A DNA stretch of 56,399 nucleotides, from the NCBI GenBank assembly GCA_017540825.1, contig JAFYAH010000048.1, forward strand, positions 1-56,399, written 5' to 3'. Below the pieces are notes generated by a model that worked only from the letters and a program-made list of their open reading frames with translations, was not told the DNA's origin and did no database searches. Shown here in pieces: positions 51,498-56,399 of this stretch. This stretch comes from Candidatus Methanomethylophilaceae archaeon. GTDB taxonomy: Archaea; Thermoplasmatota; Thermoplasmata; Methanomassiliicoccales; Methanomethylophilaceae. Each line of letters opens with the position of its first letter. Position 1 is the first letter of the stretch. Position numbers and translations under genes: made by a program.

Positions 51498-52256
51498 ATG
51501 CTTATGGAGCTCAAGGATCAGGTGGCGGACTATTGGAACAGGCGCAGCTCCGGGTTCTCGGACGCCGTCATGGACGAGATCCGCAACGGGACCAACCCGT
51601 CCCGCGACGTGATACTGGAGGGGCTCGGCATAGGGCCGGGCTCGAAGGTCCTCGACGTCGGCTGCGGCCCCGGCTACTACGAGATGCTCCTCGGCGACGT
51701 CGGGGCGGAGATGCACGCCATAGACTACTCCGAGGACATGGTCGAGAAGGCGCGCGCAAACGTCCTCAAGTCCGGCTTCGCCGCCGACGTCCGCCAGATG
51801 GACGCGCAGAGCCTGGACTACCCCGACGGCTGCTTCGACGCCGTGCTGTCCAGAAACGTGTTATGGAGTCTTCCGGATCCCGAAACCGCTTACAGAGAGA
51901 TGCTCAGGGTGATGAAGCCCGGGGCCAGAGGGTACGTCTGCGACGGTAACTACTACCTCCATCTCCACGACGAGGCCTACCGCCGCAAGCGCCCTCGCGC
52001 TGCCGAGCCGGCCGAGAAGGCTGTCGGCTCGCACTACAGGTTCAACGACGACAAGGTCGACTTCAGGGAGATGGACGCCATCGCCTCCAGCCTGCCGGCA
52101 AGCGCGCGCAGGCGCCCCCAGTGGGACTGCGAGATCCTCATGTCCCTCCCCTGCTCGGAGATTCGGACGAGGCTCCGCCGCTTCGTGTCCGTCGACGACG
52201 AGTCCCTGGTCGGGTCGTTCGAGATCATTTTCACAAAGGAGGATTCGCAAGCATGA
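51498..52256 (+). CDS. class I SAM-dependent methyltransferase in importer operon
   Basis: 252 residues. Motif I VLDVGCGPGYYEMLLGDVGA (near residue 50), acidic loop HAIDYSEDM, and SRNVLWSLPDPETAYREML. Then comes CDGNYYLHLHDEAYRRK, the same motif as in the ArsR-tailed methyltransferase 2 kb away. It lacks the HTH domain. It sits between the binding protein and the permease and overlaps the permease start (ATGA), so it probably acts on the imported compound or on its release; the substrate is unknown. ATG 51504 is an alternative start. Confidence 0.87.
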   Translation: MLMELKDQVADYWNRRSSGFSDAVMDEIRNGTNPSRDVILEGLGIGPGSKVLDVGCGPGYYEMLLGDVGAEMHAIDYSEDMVEKARANVLKSGFAADVRQMDAQSLDYPDGCFDAVLSRNVLWSLPDPETAYREMLRVMKPGARGYVCDGNYYLHLHDEAYRRKRPRAAEPAEKAVGSHYRFNDDKVDFREMDAIASSLPASARRRPQWDCEILMSLPCSEIRTRLRRFVSVDDESLVGSFEIIFTKEDSQA

Positions 52257-53317
52257 CAGCAATGGAATCCGACCAGATGGCGGCGAGCTACCAGAAGTAC
52301 GTCGCGAAGAAGATCCTCTTCATAGTCATCTGCGTCGTGGGGGTCGTCCTGGTCATAGGCTACGCCGCTACAATCGGCTCGGCCAACCTGACGGCCTTCC
52401 AAGTCTACGAGACGATATACAACCACTTCTTCTGCCACGAGAACATAGACGTGACGAACGACTGGGTGGTGTTCACCATACGCCTCCCCCGCATACTCAC
52501 CGGCATGGTCGCGGGAGCGTCCCTGGGAGTCGCCGGCGCGGCCATGCAGAGCATGATGAAGAACCCGCTCGCGGACCCGTACACCACGGGGATATCCTCC
52601 GGGGCGTCGTTCGGAGCCACCCTTGCCCTCGGGCTCGGGATAACGTTCGGGTTCGCCGGGTCGATGGGGACCATAATGATGGCCTTCATCTTCTCGCTGA
52701 TACCCGCGGCAGTGATCATCCTGGTCTCGTCCATGAGGCACACCTCCGCGGCGACGATGATCCTCGCAGGGATAGCCGTGATGTACCTGTTCAACGCGTG
52801 CACCACGATAATCAAGCTGAGCCTGTCGGAGCAGTCCCTCTCCGCAGTGTTCCAGTGGTCCATAGGGGACCTGAGCGGGTCCACGTGGGAGTCGTTCGAG
52901 GTCATAGCGGTGTTCTGCGTCATCGGCGGGGCCATCCTCATGGCGATGTCGAAGAAGCTGAACATCCTGATCACCGGCGACAAGAACGCCAAGGCGCTGG
53001 GCCTGGACGCCCACAAGCTGAGGATACTCCTGCTGATAGTGATCTCCCTGATGGCGGCCTCCGTGGTCTGCTTCACCGGGATCATAGGGTTCGTCGGGCT
53101 GGTCGCCCCGCACATAGTCAGGATATTCCTGGGCTCGGACAACAGGTACCTGATCCCGGCCTCCGCCGCCTTCGGGGCGGTGCTCCTGATGGTCTCGGAC
53201 CTGATCTCCAGGGTGATAATCGCGCCCACGTTCCTCCCGGTCGGAGTGATAACCGCCTTCATCGGATGCCCGCTGTTCATGTGGCTCCTGATTAGGGCGA
53301 GGAAGAGCATGTGGTGA
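52253..53317 (+). CDS. FecCD/BtuC-type ABC transporter permease
   Basis: 354 residues, about ten membrane helices. Signatures IRLPRILTGMVAGASLGVAG, MQSMMKNPLADPYTTGISSG and GFVGLVAPHIVRIFLGSDN. Paralogue of the permease at 14360-15466. Its start overlaps the methyltransferase stop by 4 nt, and the ATPase begins 4 nt after its stop. Confidence 0.94.
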   Translation: MTAMESDQMAASYQKYVAKKILFIVICVVGVVLVIGYAATIGSANLTAFQVYETIYNHFFCHENIDVTNDWVVFTIRLPRILTGMVAGASLGVAGAAMQSMMKNPLADPYTTGISSGASFGATLALGLGITFGFAGSMGTIMMAFIFSLIPAAVIILVSSMRHTSAATMILAGIAVMYLFNACTTIIKLSLSEQSLSAVFQWSIGDLSGSTWESFEVIAVFCVIGGAILMAMSKKLNILITGDKNAKALGLDAHKLRILLLIVISLMAASVVCFTGIIGFVGLVAPHIVRIFLGSDNRYLIPASAAFGAVLLMVSDLISRVIIAPTFLPVGVITAFIGCPLFMWLLIRARKSMW

Positions 53318-53321
53318 TAGT

Positions 53322-54143
53322 ATGGACGGAACAGACAGCGACTACGACGCGAAGGGGAGGGCGGTCATCGAGCTAAAGGAGCTCGAGTTCGGATACAACC
53401 CCAGCAGCCCCGTCCTGAAGGACATAACCCACATATTCGACAAGCCGGAGTTCGTGTGCATAATGGGCCCGAACGGGGTGGGGAAGTCCACGCTGATACA
53501 CTGCATCAACAAGATCCTGAAGCCCACGGGAGGCATCGTCCTGATAAACGGCCGCGACGCCAACGACATGAAGCTGAAGGAGGTCGCGAACGAGATCGGA
53601 TACGTCCCGGCGTCGTCCGAGGACTCCTTCCCGCTGACCGTGGTGGACACCGTCATGGTCGGGATGCAGAACGACTACAAGTTCGGGGTCAGGAAGGAGG
53701 ACCTGGAGCAGGTCTACGACATACTGAAGCTCCTGAACATCGACCATCTGGCGATGCGCGACTTCAACGAGCTGTCCGCCGGGCAGCACCAGAAGGTCAT
53801 GCTGGCCCGCGGGCTGGTCAGGTCGCCGCCGGTGGTCCTGCTGGACGAGCCGACGTCGAACCTGGACATACGCCATCAGATCGAGGTAACCAAGATCCTC
53901 TCGGAGATGCCCAGGAAGAAGAACAGCATCGTCATCATGATCAGCCACGACATCAACATCACCGCGAAGTACGCGGACAAGATCCTGATGATAGCGAACG
54001 GGGGCATCTACGCGTACGGCACGCCCAAGGAGGTGCTCACCAAGGAGTCCCTGCGCGACGTGTACGGGGTGGACGCGGACATAATAGACGTCAACGGGCG
54101 CCCGCACGTGATACTGAACGACTCGATCCCGAGGGACGACTGA
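53322..54143 (+). CDS. FecE/BtuD-type ABC transporter ATPase
   Basis: 273 residues. Walker A GPNGVGKST, signature LSAGQHQKVMLARGL, Walker B VVLLDEPTSNLD and switch His in ISHDINI are intact. The first 18 residues are charged and may be untranslated. It energises the permease encoded just upstream; paralogue of the ATPase at 15467-16297. Confidence 0.95.
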   Translation: MDGTDSDYDAKGRAVIELKELEFGYNPSSPVLKDITHIFDKPEFVCIMGPNGVGKSTLIHCINKILKPTGGIVLINGRDANDMKLKEVANEIGYVPASSEDSFPLTVVDTVMVGMQNDYKFGVRKEDLEQVYDILKLLNIDHLAMRDFNELSAGQHQKVMLARGLVRSPPVVLLDEPTSNLDIRHQIEVTKILSEMPRKKNSIVIMISHDINITAKYADKILMIANGGIYAYGTPKEVLTKESLRDVYGVDADIIDVNGRPHVILNDSIPRDD

Positions 54144-54162
54144 CAAAGGCCTAAACGGTTTA

Positions 54163-54183
54163 GCGGGGGGCCGCGCCCCCTGC
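54163..54183. terminator. hairpin between convergent ATPase and PPOX genes
   Basis: An 8-bp stem of a G-run with a C-run (one G-U pair) and CCGCG loop, between the two convergent stop codons. Confidence 0.5.
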
Positions 54184-54187
54184 ATAT

Positions 54188-54592
54188 TCATTCGACGATG
54201 TTCCCGGCGTGCGGCCCGGGGGTGGTGTAGTACACCTCTGCGGGCTCGATCTTGACCAGGTTCTTCGCCGGAAGGGTCTCCTTCTTGGAGTGGGCGAACG
54301 CCACGGCCTTCTCGTAGTCGGGCCCGGAGCTGACGATGGTCGCCTTCCCCTTGACCTGGTACGACTCCTTGGCCTCCGGGTTCCAGACGTAGAACGATGC
54401 CACGGGGTTCTCCTGGAGGTTCTTTAGCGTCTTCTTCAGGAAGTTGTCCACGAGCCAGACCATACCGTCCTCTCCGACGAACAGCATGCCGACGGGAACG
54501 ACGTTGGGGATCCCTTCCTTGGATGCGGTAGCGAGGGCGAACACGCCCTGTTTCTTCATCTCAGCCACTATCTCAGGCGAAAGCTTGACCAT
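54188..54592 (-). CDS. pyridoxamine 5'-phosphate oxidase-like flavin-binding protein
   Basis: 134 residues with the split-barrel pattern of this family: FALATASKEGIPNVVPVGML, then WLVDNFLKKTLKNLQENPVA and SFYVWNPEAKESYQVKGKAT. Members bind FMN, F420 or haem and reduce varied substrates; the sequence does not decide. TATA-like CCTTTTTATCG (minus, 54612-54622) is about 25 nt before the ATG, suggesting a leaderless mRNA. Confidence 0.85.
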   Translation of the reverse strand: MVKLSPEIVAEMKKQGVFALATASKEGIPNVVPVGMLFVGEDGMVWLVDNFLKKTLKNLQENPVASFYVWNPEAKESYQVKGKATIVSSGPDYEKAVAFAHSKKETLPAKNLVKIEPAEVYYTTPGPHAGNIVE

Positions 54593-54611
54593 GATTCCAG
54601 AGCGAGGGCGG

Positions 54612-54622
54612 ACGATAAAAAG
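54612..54622 (-). promoter_or_regulatory. TATA box of PPOX-like gene
   Basis: CCTTTTTATCG on the minus strand at leaderless spacing from ATG 54592. Confidence 0.45.
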
Positions 54623-54710
54623 GTTGACACGGGCTTCCGCGGGAGGAAGCAGCGCTTGGTTGCAGAAATGGGCCCATATTCTTCTGGGATGTTCGAAGGC
54701 GACATAACCC

Positions 54711-54719
54711 TTTTATATC
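54711..54719 (+). promoter_or_regulatory. TATA box of tRNA-Ala
   Basis: TTTTATATC about 40 nt before the mature 5' end, leaving a short leader for RNase P to remove. Confidence 0.5.
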
Positions 54720-54755
54720 GATTAGTCATGCGCTGTCTTACCGGAGTTATCTCAT

Positions 54756-54832
54756 GGGCAAGTAGATCAGCCCGGTAGATCGCTGCCTTCGCAAGGCAGA
54801 AGTCGCGAGTTCGAATCTCGCCTTGTCCACCA
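54756..54832 (+). tRNA. tRNA-Ala (anticodon CGC)
   Basis: A full cloverleaf. The acceptor stem GGGCAAG/CTTGTCC contains the G3-U70 wobble that marks alanine tRNAs. The anticodon stem CTGCC/GGCAG encloses the loop TTCGCAA with anticodon CGC (54790-54792). T arm GCGAG-TTCGAAT-CTCGC. CCA is encoded (54830-54832). No intron is visible. Confidence 0.97.
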
Positions 54833-55177
54833 CTCTCATCTCAGCCAGACATGTGAAAAACTCTGTTGGGATTCATTGTCCGCACCCTCATTTTGTATAA
54901 TTCAGCAATCCTTTTTCCTGCTCGGATCCTCGCCCTTCGAGGGCTTGTCCTCCGACCAGGAGCCGCGGGTCTTACGCACGACGTCGTCGAGCCTCCTGCG
55001 GCTGTAGAAGCTCTCGGTGGTCTTGGTGCTCGAGGGTTACGACGGACAACGCAGCCTCTGCAGGACCGATGTGGAGGCCACATTAGAGTCGACGAAAGCG
55101 ATTCTCACGGGAAGGGCATGTGGCTGAGGTGCATATAGATAGACTAGGCTGCCACGTACAACTCCTGGTGCAGGGGA
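54833..55177. other. degraded region downstream of tRNA-Ala
   Basis: No intact gene. On the minus strand, frame fragments such as ESFYSRRRLDDVVRKTRGSW followed by a charged tail and TGA near 54911 read like the C-terminal end of a lost protein, cut by a TAA near 55037. Being next to a tRNA, it may be the scar of an integrated element. Confidence 0.35.
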
Positions 55178-55705
55178 TGGAGCGCTAGGATATGGTGGCA
55201 GAACGGGGTTGGTCTGGAAAAGCTCGTGGGCTACGACGGGAATGCGAAGGACTTCATAGGGCCTTTACCCGCTAAGACACAACTACAGTAACGGGAGGCA
55301 GTTCCACCCCTGGAGCACCAGAAGGTCAAGGGCGCGAGGATTGAGGGCGATGTCCTCGTCCTGGACCTGCCGTCCGGGGATTGGGCGGCGGAAATCCGCG
55401 GTGATGAGGAGGTTCGCGAGTACGACCACCACTCGTACGACTTGTCCTTTGACCTGGAGCACCTGGCGATTGGGTGCTACCGCCGGAGGCTCTCGGAGGA
55501 GATGTTCACCCAGGCATACGAGTGCGCCGAGGCCCGGGGACCATCTGAGGCGGGGTTACGACGTATCGGTCCTCGAGAACCTCTCGGTGCGCCCAAACTA
55601 GAGGACGTTCAGGTCCAACCTGAGGAGGTGTTGTTCCAACTGAATGGAGACGAGCTCTGCTGGGAGAGGGACCGTTGCGGAGGATGCTTCGGCGGATATG
55701 TGTAG
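55178..55705 (+). pseudogene. decayed coding remnant
   Basis: One frame carries protein-like sequence (GLEKLVGYDGNAKDFIGPLP; VLVLDLPSGDWAAEIRG; YDLSFDLEHLAIGCYRRRLS) but is cut by a TAA at 55291-55293 and has no start codon. Near 55537 the protein-like reading moves to another frame (DHLRRGYDVSVLENLSVRPN) and ends in TAG at 55599. Family not recognised. At least one nonsense change and one frameshift indicate decay. Confidence 0.4.
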
Positions 55706-55946
55706 GAAAGGAGGACTCCGTCGAAGCCTTGAGAATCCCGCTGGGACCTTCTGATGGTGCTGAGGAGAACCTGGCTTTGTGTTCATCGCAGGTTCATCCT
55801 TAGTTCAGGCCGGGGTCCCGGCCGCACACTGGACACTTCACATTCCAGACGAAGGCGACGGGGTATTTGACCGGTCAGGCGGCTCGCCGAAAGTGTGGAA
55901 GTTAGAGCCTTCCCTCGAGCCCGCGGTCTCGTAAAGCCGGGCATCC
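55706..55946. other. non-coding stretch
   Basis: No convincing gene, repeat or RNA structure seen; short frames on both strands look random. Confidence 0.35.
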
Positions 55947-56234
55947 TCATTCCGACATGCGACAGCCAGGAGGCCGTCGGCTATGGTCTCCCTCAGATTT
56001 GAATGACTCGATGCGGGCGACCGTCTCGGGAGGCAGCGGATGGGAGTCCATGTACTCACTGGATGACTTCCTGAAATCCTCGATCGGAACTTCGTCGAGG
56101 GCCCCCCTCCTAGCCAGGGTGTAGTCCCCCGCATTCCTGTTCATGGAGACTATGAAGCGCTCTGCGTCCACCGGGTCCAGGCGATCGGTGAGGCATTTCA
56201 TGCCGATCATGCGCAGCTCTGACTCCGTATACAT
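55947..56234 (-). CDS. small antitoxin-like protein
   Basis: 95 residues. The start MYTESELRMIGMKCLTDRLD is followed by PVDAERFIVSMNRNAGDYTL and a helical segment. This resembles a widespread family of small proteins with an 'IGMK.L...LGPVDAERFI' core, often near toxin-like genes, though I cannot name a partner here. The last ~15 residues (after ESFKSE) look like read-on into non-coding DNA and may reflect a lost stop. RBS GAGGTGA at 56239-56245 supports the start. Confidence 0.5.
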   Translation of the reverse strand: MYTESELRMIGMKCLTDRLDPVDAERFIVSMNRNAGDYTLARRGALDEVPIEDFRKSSSEYMDSHPLPPETVARIESFKSEGDHSRRPPGCRMSE

Positions 56235-56286
56235 CGTCTCACCTCGATCTCCGTCAGGAACCTAAAGTCTGGTGTGGTAGGTAAAT

Positions 56287-56399
56287 TCACTCGGGCTGCA
56301 GCATCGACTCGAGGTCCTCCGGACTGCAGATCCCCATGTTCTCCCTGACCTCTACGGGGACGGGGACCTTCAGGGCCTCGCAGATCGTCCTGCACCTCT
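56287..56399 (-). CDS. C-terminal part of a gene cut by the window edge
   Basis: The last 36 codons of a frame entering from beyond 56399: CRTICEALKVPVPVEVRENM, then GICSPEDLESMLQPE and TGA. It precedes the antitoxin-like gene by 52 nt on the same strand. Not identifiable from this fragment. Confidence 0.45.
   Translation of the reverse strand, partial: RCRTICEALKVPVPVEVRENMGICSPEDLESMLQPE

Noticed and set aside
1-56399. CRISPR arrays, insertion sequences and rRNA genes
   Set aside because: No regularly spaced repeats, no intact transposase and no rRNA-like sequence were seen on either strand.

Overview
The window comes from a GC-rich archaeal chromosome, most likely a methanogen of the order Methanomassiliicoccales (Methanomethylophilaceae-like). 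Archaeal information genes are present: RFC small subunit, SRP54, proteasome beta, aCPSF1 ribonuclease, TrmY, archaeal PheT and HMG-CoA reductase. They sit beside Sel1-repeat genes, corrinoid-dependent metabolism (class II ribonucleotide reductase), FecCD/BtuCD-type importers and a formate-tetrahydrofolate ligase. Many start codons lie about 25 nt after a TATA box, suggesting leaderless transcripts. The order assignment is inference from gene content and from amber-codon behaviour; no pyl gene is in the window.

Layout. 0.2-4.7 kb (minus): a membrane-anchored transglutaminase-like protein, then a ferrous-iron operon feoA-feoA-feoB-Cys-rich protein with a DtxR-like palindrome at its promoter. 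4.8-6.5 kb: fhs. 6.5-12.7 kb: three Sel1-repeat genes (one with an in-frame TAG, one with a frameshift), a phenylacetate-CoA-ligase-like enzyme and a small membrane protein with an in-frame TAG. 12.8-16.3 kb: first ABC importer, whose binding protein carries dockerin-like repeats. 16.6-30.2 kb: housekeeping and membrane genes (IMPase, RFC, two membrane proteins, isochorismatase-like hydrolase, NrdJ, PsmB, aCPSF1, rubrerythrin, TPR, HMGR). 30.2-32.5 kb: a DUF6270-like/Sel1 protein with two in-frame TAGs. 32.5-41 kb: pheT-peroxiredoxin facing a six-gene operon srp54-trmY-PPAT/ITPase fusion-FAD dehydrogenase-etfB-etfA. 41-44.3 kb: coiled-coil protein and purB. 44.3-49.6 kb: a minus-strand signalling operon of ArsR-tailed methyltransferase, VWA protein, protein kinase and PP2C-pseudokinase. 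49.8-54.1 kb: second dockerin-type importer with its own methyltransferase. 54.2-56.4 kb: a PPOX-like protein, tRNA-Ala(CGC), a decayed stretch and a small antitoxin-like gene.

Two themes stand out. First, TAG is almost unused as a stop: by my reading about 37 TGA, 11 TAA and 1 TAG among 49 stops, and that one TAG has a backup TGA. Yet TAG occurs four times inside otherwise continuous frames, which fits pyrrolysine decoding or tolerated amber read-through. Second, a VWA-kinase-phosphatase triad resembling the TerY-P stress modules lies head-to-head with a metal- or corrinoid-type importer. Related methyltransferases occur on both sides of the shared promoter region, suggesting one linked sensing and uptake locus.
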